Positions 1 to 9,862 of a DNA stretch of 64,000 nt are shown piece by piece; the stretch's first letter is position 1, and every line of letters starts with the position of its first letter. Both the position numbers and the translations under genes were made by a program. Source of the DNA: Corallochytrium limacisporum (taxonomy: Eukaryota; Opisthokonta); contig PDIP01000010.1 of NCBI GenBank assembly GCA_002811645.1, positions 69,063 to 133,062 on the forward strand, given 5' to 3'. The notes below the pieces were generated by a model, which made no database searches, was not told the DNA's origin, and worked only from the letters and a program-made list of their open reading frames with translations.

Positions 1-1570
1 TATAAGTCACCTCAGATCCGAGCGTTAGACGCTCCCTGAAGGATTGCTCGTTGACACTAAAGCTCATATCGTTCTTGCAGTGATACTCATCACCGTTGTC
101 TTCGGATATTTCAATGTGGAAAGACGCAAATGGGCTGATCATTTGTGTTGGCCCAATAGTGTCCCTTTGACATACGTGCAGGTAAGTCGAGACTTCGCTC
201 CCTGCCGTCACATCGACAAAGACTGGTTGTGATTCAGGCGCCTTTTCTGGGCCACTGACCAAAATGGCGGATGTGCACATGGTCGTGATGGATTCCCGCC
301 TGCGGGAATGCAATTCGTGTGTCTTCACCAAGAAGGAGTCATGAGAATAGTCGTATGCAAGCCTGTCCTGACCATTTGGGATCGACAGTGTCAGGTTGCC
401 GCCACAGATGATCACCTCGGTTACGTTTGCAGTGTTCACTTGCATCATGTAGGAGGTCGTCAGGCCCGTGTGATCTGGCCCAAGAGTTTCACTGAACTTG
501 TGGGTGATGCTTGAGACATCCTCATGCTTCCTTGCCGACGTACTGTCGTAGTGAGTCAGTTGGATCTGGCCGATTTCGTCATCTTCGCTTGGTTCCAAAA
601 TACCATCCCTGAATGACGAAAACAGCTGCGGCACAATCACTTCCTTCAGCAATAATTGCAAGAAAAGGTAGCATGTGGTGAGCTCATTGTGATCAAGATC
701 CCGCAGTAGTCCATGCACACGGGACGTGGTTGCAAAGCGTTCATTTGTTTCAACGCCTGCAGCCATAAGAGGGACTTGCGACGCGGGCATTACATCGTGA
801 TCCGCAAGACCCCCGCTGTAGTTGATAAGTTGCAGATCTTGATAGTGTTTGAGACTATTAATGTTTCTGTAAATTGAAAGGAATTGACTGTCTGACAAGT
901 GCAAAGGAACTAATGGACTAGCAAGTGTCACCACTAGTCGTATCTTTGACGAAACAATCGGCGGAGATGACGACGCCATGAGCTCTGCAATCGCAGCTCG
1001 CACAACAACTCCGCCCATGGAATGGCCGACAAGGATTATTTGGTCCTTCACTGATGGTTCAAAATATTGTAACATCGACTTCAAAGTGTCGATTTGTCGC
1101 TGCATCAACAATCCTGAAAGGGCACTGGGTTCGTACTGGAAATCAACAGTGTAGATTCTCACCTTCTCAAGCTCCTTATTGGCATCCGTTAGAGATTTCA
1201 GCGCACCGGCCATCCAACGCGCTTGCCGAAAACTTCCCTCGTGACCGTGCACGAATATAATTGCATTATCGACATTACCTGGAGTTGGCTCATTAGTGTA
1301 CAGTTCGAGCAAGTCATAATTTTCATGCCAAAGACTTGGAGATTCCTGCTCTGGTGTTCCGACTGGTTTCAGTGACTTATACTTGATCTGTTTACTAATG
1401 CCTTTATCATCACAGCCTGGGAGCGAGTCCCGGAGTGCGTACACTTCGGAATCATACTCTGATATTGACACGAATATGAATGATCCAAGATACAGCAGGC
1501 CCACTAACACGACAAGTGGACCAGCCACTCGTAATACCTGCAACGGTAGCGACATCGCGCTCTTTTTCAT
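1..1570 (-). CDS. PGAP1: GPI inositol-deacylase (PGAP1/Bst1-like), 3' end cut by window
   Basis: The ER-membrane serine lipase PGAP1 removes the acyl chain from inositol of GPI anchors soon after attachment to proteins. The open frame runs uninterrupted for about 523 codons from the ATG at 1570 to the left edge, with no stop reached. A hydrophobic segment at residues about 12-36 fits the N-terminal membrane anchor of the family. The lipase nucleophile elbow GHSMGG is clear, with the serine near residue 184 (codon 1019-1021). It is followed by the PGAP1-type segment TLASPLVPLHL, then a GGLADHDVMP stretch and VHGLLRDLDH, which are candidates for the remaining triad residues. An in-frame stop lies upstream of the ATG with no other ATG between. 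The gene is head-to-head with DDRGK1. The transmembrane C-terminal part is outside the window, so membrane topology cannot be checked. Confidence 0.85.
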   Translation of the reverse strand, partial: MKKSAMSLPLQVLRVAGPLVVLVGLLYLGSFIFVSISEYDSEVYALRDSLPGCDDKGISKQIKYKSLKPVGTPEQESPSLWHENYDLLELYTNEPTPGNVDNAIIFVHGHEGSFRQARWMAGALKSLTDANKELEKVRIYTVDFQYEPSALSGLLMQRQIDTLKSMLQYFEPSVKDQIILVGHSMGGVVVRAAIAELMASSSPPIVSSKIRLVVTLASPLVPLHLSDSQFLSIYRNINSLKHYQDLQLINYSGGLADHDVMPASQVPLMAAGVETNERFATTSRVHGLLRDLDHNELTTCYLFLQLLLKEVIVPQLFSSFRDGILEPSEDDEIGQIQLTHYDSTSARKHEDVSSITHKFSETLGPDHTGLTTSYMMQVNTANVTEVIICGGNLTLSIPNGQDRLAYDYSHDSFLVKTHELHSRRRESITTMCTSAILVSGPEKAPESQPVFVDVTAGSEVSTYLHVCQRDTIGPTQMISPFASFHIEISEDNGDEYHCKNDMSFSVNEQSFRERLTLGSEVTY

Positions 1571-2201
1571 ACTGTTATGTCTTCCACTCCATTATGTTCC
1601 GTTGCGCAAAATCATTCGTCAATTGGGACCACTGTAGACATCAAAATTATTGCCTTTGGTTACGTACGACCATTACATTCATGAAGTACCCTCATCTCCA
1701 TTGCCTCAGAGAACAGCCAATGGCCGTCGCTGCCTCCGGAATACAACCCCTCAACGCCCCCCCCCCCCGCCGGGGGCCTCAGCCCACTAGACCTCCTTAC
1801 CGCAGAGCCAGCACCCCGAGGTCACACATCACCGGCTTCCTCTCGTTGTAGGCTGGAAGGGTCACTCTACTCAATTTTTTTTCGTGGGGGGCTCAGGACG
1901 AGCCGCGCAGGAGAGCGAACTAAGTCCCGCCTTCTTCAGACTCCGCCCCCCCCCCAACCCCGTCCCTCACCTACGTCCATCCCCCAACCCGGGGAGACGC
2001 GACTGAATCCGATTATTTGTCGCCGGCTCCGCAGGGTAGCCACACCGAGGTGTTCGGAGCCTTTCTCCAACAGTGGCTCATCGACTTCATATTGCTACTT
2101 CAGGTCGGGCATGACCATTTGGCCTTATACAGAATACATGAACCTTACAATAGTAGGAATCCGCTGGCGGGAAATGTGAGGCTCTGTGTGTTGTCGCAGT
2201 C
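1571..2201. other. Divergent intergenic region PGAP1/DDRGK1
   Basis: This 631-bp head-to-head spacer must hold the promoters of both flanking genes. It has two C-rich tracts (about 1757-1780 and 1944-1975) and a short T run near 1875. I see no clear TATA box and no RNA gene. Confidence 0.6.
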
Positions 2202-3095
2202 ATGGAAGACGACACAGCGGAAGGCATCCCGACCAGGGTGTTCATCGCCATCGTGACAGCAGTAGCTGGATTACTAGGGCTTGTAGCATTGCGAATCTAC
2301 GAACGGAGGACCAATGTTGGCGTGAACGATACTGAAGAGGATGAACCAGCCAGAAATTTTATTTTCAACATAGATGAAGATCCGCGTCAGGCGCACACCC
2401 AACAGCACCGAGCAGCACCAGCGTCTACCTCTGCAGGACCGGGAACGAGTCGCAAGGGCACGAAGTACATGCAAAAACAGGAGCGCAAGCAGGCCATGGC
2501 TCGGTATAGAGAAGCCCAAGAGGCACAGCGGGAGGAAAAAGAGCGTCGCGAGGAGGAATGGCGGAAATTGCAGAAGAAACGTGAGGAGGCCCAGGAGAAG
2601 GCGGCAAAACGTGAGCAGGCCAAGCTTGATATGGAGCTGGCAAAACGTGAAGCAGAGGAAGAAAAGGCATACAAGAAACTCCGTGGTCAATTCGAGGTTG
2701 CAGAGACCGGAGAAGATGGCGATGGAGATCTGGAAGACGGAGAGCAAATCGCTATGCAATCAACCTCGGCATTCGTTGAATACATCCAGCGGCACCGTCT
2801 GGTCCGGTTGGCGCGGTTGGGCGGTGAGTCTGGCCTTAGTGTGCCCCAAGTCGCGGAGCGAATCCAAAGCCTTGAAGAGGACGGTCAATTGCGGGGCGTC
2901 TTTGATGGCAGAGGCACATACATATACCTCGAGCAAGAGGACTACGAAGCGCTGGCTGAATTCGTTGCCGACAGGGGAAGGGTAAGCATCCCGGAGATCA
3001 CAGCCTTCTTGAACTCAGGACTTGCAGCCAAGCTCCATCAAGCTGCAGAGAATGCCTCTCAAGTCAACGACGGAAGTGAGGCTGAAGGTGGATAA
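2202..3095 (+). CDS. DDRGK1: DDRGK domain-containing protein 1 (UFBP1)
   Basis: DDRGK1 is an ER-anchored adaptor of the UFM1 conjugation system. It works with the UFL1 ligase in ER-phagy and ribosome quality control. The 297-residue product has one transmembrane helix at residues about 13-31 near the N terminus, as in the family. A long, highly charged Lys/Glu/Arg coiled-coil stretch follows (about 85-165), then a C-terminal winged-helix domain (about 185-285). The segment ADRGRVSIPEITAF matches the human RQRGRVSIAEL region. The motif that names the family is degenerate here: it reads DGRGT where DDRGK is expected. Length is close to human (314). It is tail-to-tail with the next gene, only 60 bp apart. 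Confidence 0.9.
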   Translation: MEDDTAEGIPTRVFIAIVTAVAGLLGLVALRIYERRTNVGVNDTEEDEPARNFIFNIDEDPRQAHTQQHRAAPASTSAGPGTSRKGTKYMQKQERKQAMARYREAQEAQREEKERREEEWRKLQKKREEAQEKAAKREQAKLDMELAKREAEEEKAYKKLRGQFEVAETGEDGDGDLEDGEQIAMQSTSAFVEYIQRHRLVRLARLGGESGLSVPQVAERIQSLEEDGQLRGVFDGRGTYIYLEQEDYEALAEFVADRGRVSIPEITAFLNSGLAAKLHQAAENASQVNDGSEAEGG

Positions 3096-3155
3096 TACTA
3101 ACCTGTTCATAAATAGTGTACCATAGTGTAGTTTTTTAATGTTACCACCTAAAGA

Positions 3156-3587
3156 TCATGAACCCTTGGTTTCTTTCAACATCGTCTCCAGAGCCTGTTT
3201 GTGTGCGCTCTTGCATTTATCTAAACGTTCCATACGTAGAAGAGCCTCATTTACAGCGGTACGCAGGTTAGATGTGCCCACATTCATATGACTCTTGATG
3301 GTTTCTGGACTCGGTGGTCTTGCCGCAGAATCGTCTTTGGCCTCTTCCTCACCCAAGGCAGCGCCTACTCGTGCTGCAGGTGTGATCCGATCACCCCGGT
3401 TGTATACCAATTGCAGTCCATTCGAAACATCCATGTGCTGCCGGCTCCTTAAGTGCGCGTCTGTTTCGGCCACGCAGGAACCTGCAACCCGCCGTTGCGG
3501 TTCAACGAAGCGTGCGTTCCATTCATTTTCCAGATGCCGCTGGAACACCCTTGGTCTTCCGCCTCCTGTTCTTACAAAGTAATCCAT
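3156..3587 (-). CDS. Unrecognised 143-aa protein
   Basis: A 143-codon frame starts at ATG 3587 and ends 60 bp from the DDRGK1 stop. I do not recognise it. The N-terminal third is basic and aromatic (FVRTGGGRPRVFQRHLENEW), the middle is probably disordered (acidic AALGEEEAKDD, then PPSPE), and the last 40 residues look like one amphipathic helix rich in Lys, Glu and Leu. There is no signal peptide or membrane segment. It is probably real because it fits the strict pattern of short tail-to-tail spacers seen for nine other pairs in this window, and because its frame is open while the opposite frames give only short pieces. A chance frame is the alternative. Confidence 0.55.
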   Translation of the reverse strand: MDYFVRTGGGRPRVFQRHLENEWNARFVEPQRRVAGSCVAETDAHLRSRQHMDVSNGLQLVYNRGDRITPAARVGAALGEEEAKDDSAARPPSPETIKSHMNVGTSNLRTAVNEALLRMERLDKCKSAHKQALETMLKETKGS

Positions 3588-4787
3588 CCTGCCTTAGAAG
3601 CCACCCTCCACTCTTTGATATGTACTATATTTCAAAAACCGTCGGTGAATGACACTACGCCAAATAGCAGCCCAAAACATCAAGCATATGCTCAGTCCGA
3701 CTGTGCCTATGCTTCGTCCGTTTCCGCCGACATCTCAGCCCGCGCATCCGAACTGGCTGCTGCCCCTCTCTGTGGCAGTCCGGCTCTCTTTTCTCCACAC
3801 ATTCACTATGAACAGTACATTCAGTATCTGATTTTCGCGTCCAACCTTACGTTCCATACATTCACTATGAGATCCGGCACCTTTGACTGGGGGTCCGATG
3901 GTCCGGTGCTGCGGCTGTAGTACTGTGGACTGTGTGCCCTGCTCGATACCGCAGTGTGCATGCATCAATGTGCGTAAGTGTAGCCTCTAATGGTAGTGTG
4001 AGAATGAGAAAAATGGGAAACGAATGGTAAAAGAGGCAGGGTGAGCCATTAGGGGCCACACGGTGGGACATCGCACATTGGCCAAGCCAGAGGTGTCATA
4101 GACCGTGGTTTAAATTCCAATTGTTCCACTTCACGGCAAAGCGCGGGCAAGCATTTCATCAGATGCGGCAGGAAACACGTTAGTTCCGAAGCAAACGGTC
4201 GGGGACGAGGTACTGGTTGTGCGAAGGCAGAGGTAGATGCGCGGTGTGGAAGAAACTCTTGGGGAAAACACTGACAAGACGTCACGATTTCACGGAGACA
4301 GCAGGAGGATACATAGGGAAGGAAATAACGTCAAGAAATAAGTATAAATCCCGCTTTGCCCTCCTTGACTTCTCTTATCACGCGGTCTGTCGAACTGATG
4401 ATGGCTGGTTGGACGGCGAGAGTGTGGGCGATTTGTGAGGGACCCAAATCCTCAATGTCCCAGCTGCGAAGTCAAAATTTGCTCACTCTCTGGTGGGTAG
4501 ATTTAGTCCAATAGATCACTGTGCGGGATAAACGACCTCTCAACCTCAGGAAAAATGCACTGGTCGGAAAACCCGCGCAGTTTGTCGTCAGATTTATGTC
4601 TTGGTATCATGTGTGGCGATAATGCAAGCAAGGGAACTTCATCGGTACGATGGTGATGCTAAGGATGTGCCACAAGAACATGGTTTTCGGTGGTACAAGA
4701 AACCTATGACTACTATTGACCTATGTGACCATTGGCGGGTCTGATCAAGTCGGGATAATTCATATTTCCAGGACTTTTGGGCTAAGT
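3588..4787. other. Divergent intergenic region upstream of SHMT
   Basis: This 1.2-kb head-to-head spacer contains a cluster of three copies of the window's recurrent motif (3802-3869). I see no convincing gene. The sequence before the SHMT ATG has no obvious TATA box. Confidence 0.6.
3798..3870 (+). promoter_or_regulatory. Cluster of three TTCACTATG/TTCAGTAT motifs
   Basis: TTCACTATG occurs at 3802-3810 and 3861-3869, each preceded by ACA, with TTCAGTAT at 3820-3827 between them (also preceded by ACA). The same short words recur across intergenic DNA in the window. The function is inferred only: a binding site or RNA element. Confidence 0.45.
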
Positions 4788-6302
4788 ATGGTGTCCATGA
4801 AGCTTACCAGCACAGCACTGCGTCGCAGTGCTGTGTATAGTCAGCGTCGCTTCCTGAGCGTCGGTCGCCCGCTCCTACAGGGCGAGCCGGCTACTGCAGA
4901 CGGCTCCCAGGCCCACCAAGGTCACCGCTCCCTCCGCGAAGTTGATCCTGAGGTGTTCGATCTCATCAACCGGGAGAAGCAGCGTCAGATCAGGGGTCTT
5001 GAGCTGATCGCCAGTGAAAATTTTACTTCTCGGGCGGTAATGGAGGCTGTGGGGTCTTGTTTGACGAACAAGTACTCAGAGGGTTACCCTGGGGCACGCT
5101 ACTACGGTGGTAATCAGGTCTGCGACGAGGCTGAGCGTTTGTGCCAAAAACGCGCTCTGGAGCTGTATCGCTTGGACCCTGAGCTGTGGGGTGTCAATGT
5201 ACAGCCTTACTCTGGTTCACCTGCTAACTTCGCTGTGTACACTGGTCTGCTGAAGCCTCATGATCGCATCATGGGACTGGATCTGCCCCATGGTGGTCAT
5301 CTCACTCACGGATACATGACCCCCACGAAGCGCATCAGTGCCACCTCAATTTTCTTTGAAAGCATGCCATACCGCCTGGGTGCTGATGGACACATTGACT
5401 ATGATGCTCTGGAAAAGAACGCTGAGCTATTTCGCCCCAAGATCATCATCGCCGGTACCAGTGCCTATAGCCGACTGATCGACTACGAACGCATGCGCAA
5501 GATCACTGAGAAAGTTGGTGCCACCCTGCTAGCTGATATGGCACACGTCAGTGGTCTTGTTGCTGCCGATGTCATCCCGTCTCCCTTCGACCACGCAGAG
5601 GTCGTCACCACCACCACGCACAAGAGCCTGCGGGCCACCCGGGCGGGACTGATTTTCTATCGCAAGGGGGTGAAGAAGACGCTGAAGAGTGGAAAGCAGG
5701 TTATGTACGATCTCAAGGACAAGATCGACTTTGCCGTATTCCCGAGTTTGCAGGGTGGACCCCATAATCACGCTATTGCCGGTGTGTCCGTAGGTATGAA
5801 GGAAGCCATGCAGCCGGAATTCAAGGAATACCAGGTGCAGGTCCTGAAGAATGCCAAAGCCATGTGCCAGGCGTTGCTAGACAAGGGCTACTCTGTAGTC
5901 AGCGGTGGCACCGACAATCATCTGGTCCTGGTTGACCTGAAGCCTCGGGGAATCGATGGAGCTCGTCTAGAGCATCTGCTGGATCAGGTCCATATTACGG
6001 CAAACAAGAACACCGTCCCCGGTGACAAGAGCGCCATGGTACCAGGTGGTATGCGCCTGGGTGCCCCCGCTCTGACCACCCGTGGTTTCACTGAGGATGA
6101 TTTTGTCAAGACTGTCGAGTTTATTGACCGTGCCGTAGATATGGCCGTTGAAATGAAGAAAGAGGCTGGTCCGAAGGTGGCTGATTTCAAGGCCTTTGTT
6201 GACGGCGTCACTGGCAAGCACGCCGATGATATCAAGCAGCTTGGTGATGAAGTTCAGACCTTTGCCTCTAAGTTTCCTATGCCTGGCCACGAGGACTACT
6301 GA
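4788..6302 (+). CDS. SHMT2: Serine hydroxymethyltransferase, mitochondrial type
   Basis: This PLP enzyme interconverts serine and glycine and charges tetrahydrofolate with a one-carbon unit. From ATG 4788 the protein has 504 residues; a second ATG at 4797 is equally plausible. The N terminus ([20 protein letters not shown]) is basic, hydroxylated and free of acidic residues, a typical mitochondrial presequence. The family core is intact: [20 protein letters not shown], then [12 protein letters not shown], and the PLP lysine in [16 protein letters not shown] (Lys about 279), which reads SLR where TLR is usual. The frame also runs upstream of 4788, but without any ATG. It is tail-to-tail with Pol iota, 127 bp apart. 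MTHFS at 36.8 kb belongs to the same folate cycle. Confidence 0.96.
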   Translation: MVSMKLTSTALRRSAVYSQRRFLSVGRPLLQGEPATADGSQAHQGHRSLREVDPEVFDLINREKQRQIRGLELIASENFTSRAVMEAVGSCLTNKYSEGYPGARYYGGNQVCDEAERLCQKRALELYRLDPELWGVNVQPYSGSPANFAVYTGLLKPHDRIMGLDLPHGGHLTHGYMTPTKRISATSIFFESMPYRLGADGHIDYDALEKNAELFRPKIIIAGTSAYSRLIDYERMRKITEKVGATLLADMAHVSGLVAADVIPSPFDHAEVVTTTTHKSLRATRAGLIFYRKGVKKTLKSGKQVMYDLKDKIDFAVFPSLQGGPHNHAIAGVSVGMKEAMQPEFKEYQVQVLKNAKAMCQALLDKGYSVVSGGTDNHLVLVDLKPRGIDGARLEHLLDQVHITANKNTVPGDKSAMVPGGMRLGAPALTTRGFTEDDFVKTVEFIDRAVDMAVEMKKEAGPKVADFKAFVDGVTGKHADDIKQLGDEVQTFASKFPMPGHEDY

Positions 6303-6429
6303 ATCGCATAGCCACCTCTTGTCGTAGCAAAGTGAAATCATTAGCATCTAATTCTGACATTTTCATGGAAATCACAAGACCATATGCATACACACAGATC
6401 ATCTCTATGGACTATTCTACATATCTAGT

Positions 6430-8175
6430 TTACATATCACCGTCTTCATCAGTGTGGTAACGTCTATGTGCTTCGATGGCATACGTCGGAAGCACCAATT
6501 GACAGTCGGGACATTTCCATCGCCGTGCTTTGGATAGTGGTGGCTGCTCACTGGCTTCCGGTGAAGGAGAATGTGATCGTTTTAATGCACCGCTTGTTTG
6601 GGGCTCAAGATGCATCCCAAGGGTCTCAGCGTCCGCTCTCTGAATCTCTTGCTGGATTTCTGATGGCAGGGATTCCCAGACTTCAGGATCGATCCCATCC
6701 GGCAGCGGCGATATACGCTGCAGAGGTTCTTTGTCCGCGTCCTTCTCTTCATCACAATTCCCAATAGAGAAGTACTTTGTGAGTCGATTGGATTCGAACG
6801 GTTCAAAACTTGCTGCCGTGACGCCCAGCAACGTCAAGTGGTATTCTTGACCCTTTGGGATGATCTTGCGGAATAGGCCAAGTGACAACTCTAGGAGCTT
6901 GTCGATTCGGGACTCGTTGTCCATGTCCGTAGCAGAAAAGATTGCCGGTGGTAGCTGACACTGCCTTGACTCCCGCCGTTGTCGTGATTTGCGAGCGTGC
7001 AAGCGAAATACGGTAGGAGCACGCTGAAATCTCTCCCGGTCCTCGTCGAGACGCGTTAGCAGGTACCGCAAGAGCTCTTCAATCCGTTCCCTGAGATCGC
7101 AGTCCTCTGTGCACGCCAGGAAGGAATCTTCTTCACTGATTGATTTGGGTGCATCATTGTGTTGGATAACCGGGGATAGATCTACGCCTCGAGCCAGACG
7201 GTATATCTCCTTGGCCATACGCGGAGCGCAGACTGTCTCAATATCCTTCAGCGATAGTTCCTGAAGCTGTGCGATTGTCTCAAGGCCATCAAACGCTGCC
7301 CGCAGCTTTGACGTCGTGGAATATCCAATCCCAGGTACCTTTCGAATTTGCAGGGGCCGAATCAACGCACTCTCACCATCTGCCAAAATGACACATTGAT
7401 GATCTGGCTTGCGGCGTCCAGATATCAGCTTGGCCATTAGTTTTGAATGTCCCACGCCGGCGCAGGACCCGTAGCCGAGTTCACTTTTCATCCGCTGCCG
7501 AATTCGAGCCGCTATTTCAGATCCAGCAGCTAGTCGCTCATGACAACCACAAGAACCATCGGTGCAGTCCTTTCCAATGGTGGATTGGTCCGCAATTTCT
7601 TCTACGCCTTCATCATGGGAGCTCCTCTTGGGCCCAAACACGTGACCCTTGAAGGCATAGCGACCTTGTGATGTAGTCTGCGATTCACCACCATTTCCTT
7701 CAAGCATCGAGTGCACCAGATCTGTTACGTCAAGGAACATCTCGTCCATGACGAGTTTCTCGACTGGCACGAACGGCTCTCCCTTGATCTCGTCCTTGAC
7801 CAGTTTGTATATCTCCCTACTTGCAAGCCTATATCTGTGAATTTCTGATCCGGAAATAATACGCAGATGCGGACACTTAGCGACGGCATCGGCAATGAAT
7901 TGTAGCTTTCCAACTCCATATTTTCTTGCCGGGTAGTTGCAGGTGACGATAATGTTCTTCTGTTGGATTCCTAGAGGTACATCCCGAAGCAACGGGTCTC
8001 GTATCATCTCCACCTGAGCATAAAAACAATCCAGGTCAATGTGTATAATCACCTTCCGGTGACTATGAAAGGACTCAAGCCCGTCATTGATCGTTTCATC
8101 AATAGTGTCCCCGTTCTCATGGTCCGCTATGCAGTCAACCAGATCAGCCAGTGCCTGGGACTCTCTACCCATCAT
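6430..8175 (-). CDS. POLI: DNA polymerase iota (Y-family translesion polymerase) with C-terminal zinc finger
   Basis: Y-family polymerase for synthesis across damaged DNA, 581 residues. The palm motif DLDCFYAQVEM (Asp47, Asp49) and the second catalytic pair in VMDEMFLD (Asp154, Glu155) are present. GCAGVGHSKLMAKL and PGIGYSTTSKL mark the palm and thumb helix-hairpin-helix. The segment SISEEDSFLAC and the later ESRQCQLP match Pol iota rather than kappa or eta. Near residues 500-520, LPDGIDPEVWESLP followed by SEIQQEI is a ubiquitin-binding motif (UBM), as in Pol iota. The last 30 residues add a C2H2-type finger, C-x2-C-x11-H-x3-H, with the spacing of the Pol eta UBZ. ATGs at 8175 and 8172 are adjacent; the first is used here. 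Confidence 0.9.
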   Translation of the reverse strand: MMGRESQALADLVDCIADHENGDTIDETINDGLESFHSHRKVIIHIDLDCFYAQVEMIRDPLLRDVPLGIQQKNIIVTCNYPARKYGVGKLQFIADAVAKCPHLRIISGSEIHRYRLASREIYKLVKDEIKGEPFVPVEKLVMDEMFLDVTDLVHSMLEGNGGESQTTSQGRYAFKGHVFGPKRSSHDEGVEEIADQSTIGKDCTDGSCGCHERLAAGSEIAARIRQRMKSELGYGSCAGVGHSKLMAKLISGRRKPDHQCVILADGESALIRPLQIRKVPGIGYSTTSKLRAAFDGLETIAQLQELSLKDIETVCAPRMAKEIYRLARGVDLSPVIQHNDAPKSISEEDSFLACTEDCDLRERIEELLRYLLTRLDEDRERFQRAPTVFRLHARKSRQRRESRQCQLPPAIFSATDMDNESRIDKLLELSLGLFRKIIPKGQEYHLTLLGVTAASFEPFESNRLTKYFSIGNCDEEKDADKEPLQRISPLPDGIDPEVWESLPSEIQQEIQRADAETLGMHLEPQTSGALKRSHSPSPEASEQPPLSKARRWKCPDCQLVLPTYAIEAHRRYHTDEDGDM

Positions 8176-8547
8176 GGCTGACGCCCTGGTATGCTCACAT
8201 TCGGTGACATTGCGTGGTTATGTTTGTCCAACGTTTCGTGTATGTCATCATGCTTTAGTTTTGTATCATCCTACTTGCCCATTGGGAGCCACGGATGCCT
8301 AAAAGTACCAGACCGTGGATGAATTCGACCGGTAGGTGATGCGTCCAGGCGCCTGACCTCAGAGTGCTAGACTCGATCCAAGGGACGGCCCGGAAATATT
8401 TCATACAAATCTGCCTTGTGAAAATTGGTCACACATCCAGTATATTATATACTAATTTTTCTCCACAGCCGACACTGGTATATTCAGTATTGGAAGCCAG
8501 TGTCTCCTCACTTAACTCCGCTTTCAGACGGATTTCACCTTCCGTTA
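8176..8547. other. Intergenic region between Pol iota start and tRNA-Lys
   Basis: A 372-bp stretch without a gene. It holds one copy of the recurrent motif at 8483-8490 (TATTCAGTAT). The Pol iota promoter should lie at the left side. Confidence 0.5.
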
Positions 8548-8620
8548 TCCTCCGTAGCTCAGTCGGTAGAGCATGGGACTTTTAATCCCAGGGTCGTGGG
8601 TTCGAGCCCCGCCGGAGGAG
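8548..8620 (+). tRNA. tRNA-Lys: tRNA-Lys (anticodon TTT)
   Basis: A 73-nt cloverleaf without intron. The acceptor stem TCCTCCG (8548-8554) pairs with CGGAGGA (8613-8619), with G as discriminator base at 8620. The D arm is GCTC/GAGC. The anticodon stem TGGGA/TCCCA encloses loop CTTTTAA, giving anticodon TTT (reads AAA and AAG lysine codons). The T arm is GTGGG-TTCGAGC-CCCGC. CCA is not encoded, as normal for eukaryotes. The internal A and B boxes (TAGCTCAGTCGG and GGTTCGAGCCC) are intact. Confidence 0.97.
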
Positions 8621-8624
8621 GGGA

Positions 8625-8650
8625 CTTTTTTTTTCCTCTTTTTTTTTTTT
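8625..8650 (+). terminator. RNA polymerase III terminator T runs
   Basis: A run of T begins within ten bases of the tRNA 3' end and a second T run follows after CCTC. Such T runs end RNA polymerase III transcription. A poly-G tract and another T run come just after. Confidence 0.7.
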
Positions 8651-8910
8651 GTACCTCCCCGGGGGGGGGGTTTTTGGAGTTTTGGGCCCTTGTTTCACTA
8701 CATAACTGCCAGGACATAGGACCGGAACCTTCTTTTGCCACGTCCAAGGGTCTCGTGTCCGACTAGGAGAGGATTCTATGTTTGTCTTTGACTTCTGAAT
8801 TGGTGAACACCACAGCGTCGTCATGGCTGATTGCGCAGGTACTTTGGGAGTGTTGTTTGGCATTCCATGGTCAACTGTGTGCTAGTAGCTGTACCTACTA
8901 CCCGGAAGCC
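8651..8910. repeat. Homopolymer tract and phosphatase 5' flank
   Basis: A CCCC-then-poly-G block (about 8655-8671) and a short T run follow the tRNA terminator. The rest, up to the phosphatase ATG at 8911, is unique sequence and probably its promoter and leader. The phosphatase frame stays open upstream to 8782 but has no ATG. Confidence 0.4.
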
Positions 8911-9636
8911 ATGGGACGAGTAGCGATTCTTTCAGCGATCGGCGTCGTGCTGGCCGCGGGTGCGCACGCCGCCGGGAGATTTGTGCCGTTACCGGTACAA
9001 ATCCCATTTTACTGGCTTGGTCTGAACTTTGTGGCTGCAGCAATGAGTCATATTGCAAATAGTCCAGCCGTCTATGGAAAAAATAGACAGACGGGTGGTT
9101 TAGGGATTTTGTATAGTATATTCTGGTTGCCTCTGAGACTGCTGATGATCTTCAACCTGAGACTCTATGATCGGTTTCTCCGCTCGAAAGGGCTAGAAGG
9201 AGCGTGCGAGGTCAGTTCAAACATTTGGATCAGTTCATACTGCTCGATGGAAAAGGCTGTGACTGACTCGCACAAGTCTGCCATTGTCGATGTGACTGCG
9301 GAATTGCCGAAAGGCACCGGTCATTTATGTACGCGACCTTATATGTGCCCCGCGGCATTGGACGGGTTTCCACCGGAGCCTGCCGAGATCCATAAGGCAG
9401 CCTTGTTTATCCGGGAACATGTGAATAGTGGACATCGCGTCGTGGTACATTGCGCATTCGGTATCGGGAGATCGACAACTGTGGCATGCGCGGGGATGGT
9501 TCTCCTGGGGCGTGCTGCAGACTGGGAAGAGGCATTCAACGCGATCAAGAAGAAACGACGCATTGTGCGGCTGACATCCAAATACAAGGCGGCCCTTCGG
9601 AAATGGACAGAAGATTACGCTTTAAAATCGAAGTAA
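8911..9636 (+). CDS. Membrane-anchored dual-specificity protein phosphatase
   Basis: A 241-residue cysteine phosphatase. The catalytic P-loop VVVHCAFGIGRSTT has the HCx5R signature with Cys181 and Arg187, followed by S/T. An aspartate-rich stretch upstream (IVDVTAEL) fits the general DSP fold, although the general-acid Asp is not certain. The N-terminal 85 residues are strongly hydrophobic, with two or three membrane segments (about 4-22, 31-48 and 66-83), so the catalytic domain probably faces the cytosol from an internal membrane. No lipid-binding domain is visible, and I cannot place it in a named subfamily; the layout recalls bacterial and protist small membrane DSPs. The start at 8911 is the first ATG of the frame. 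It runs in the same direction as the PP2A scaffold gene 1.65 kb downstream. Confidence 0.8.
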   Translation: MGRVAILSAIGVVLAAGAHAAGRFVPLPVQIPFYWLGLNFVAAAMSHIANSPAVYGKNRQTGGLGILYSIFWLPLRLLMIFNLRLYDRFLRSKGLEGACEVSSNIWISSYCSMEKAVTDSHKSAIVDVTAELPKGTGHLCTRPYMCPAALDGFPPEPAEIHKAALFIREHVNSGHRVVVHCAFGIGRSTTVACAGMVLLGRAADWEEAFNAIKKKRRIVRLTSKYKAALRKWTEDYALKSK

Positions 9637-9862
9637 GGACAATGTGACATAGGCATCAAGTTCAACATGAAGCATGTAATATAAACACATCATATACGTA
9701 GATCCAGCAGTATCAAAAGGACGCCTTAGAGTCCGGATTTCCGCGATACCCTAGACCAATGCGAGAGGGCCCCAAGGGCATAATCAAGGGTGATTGTCTG
9801 CAAAACTCTCTTCCTTATCCATACCAGCACTGAAACAACGGCGATTTTGGTTGAGTGTGCGC

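Noticed and set aside
2274-2759. 161-codon frame antisense to DDRGK1
   Set aside because: It is a mirror of the charged coiled-coil codons of DDRGK1.
4760-4800. Short resemblance to a U2 snRNA segment (CTTTTGGGCTAAGTATGG)
   Set aside because: Only a few bases match, and the rest of U2 is absent; it is the SHMT leader.
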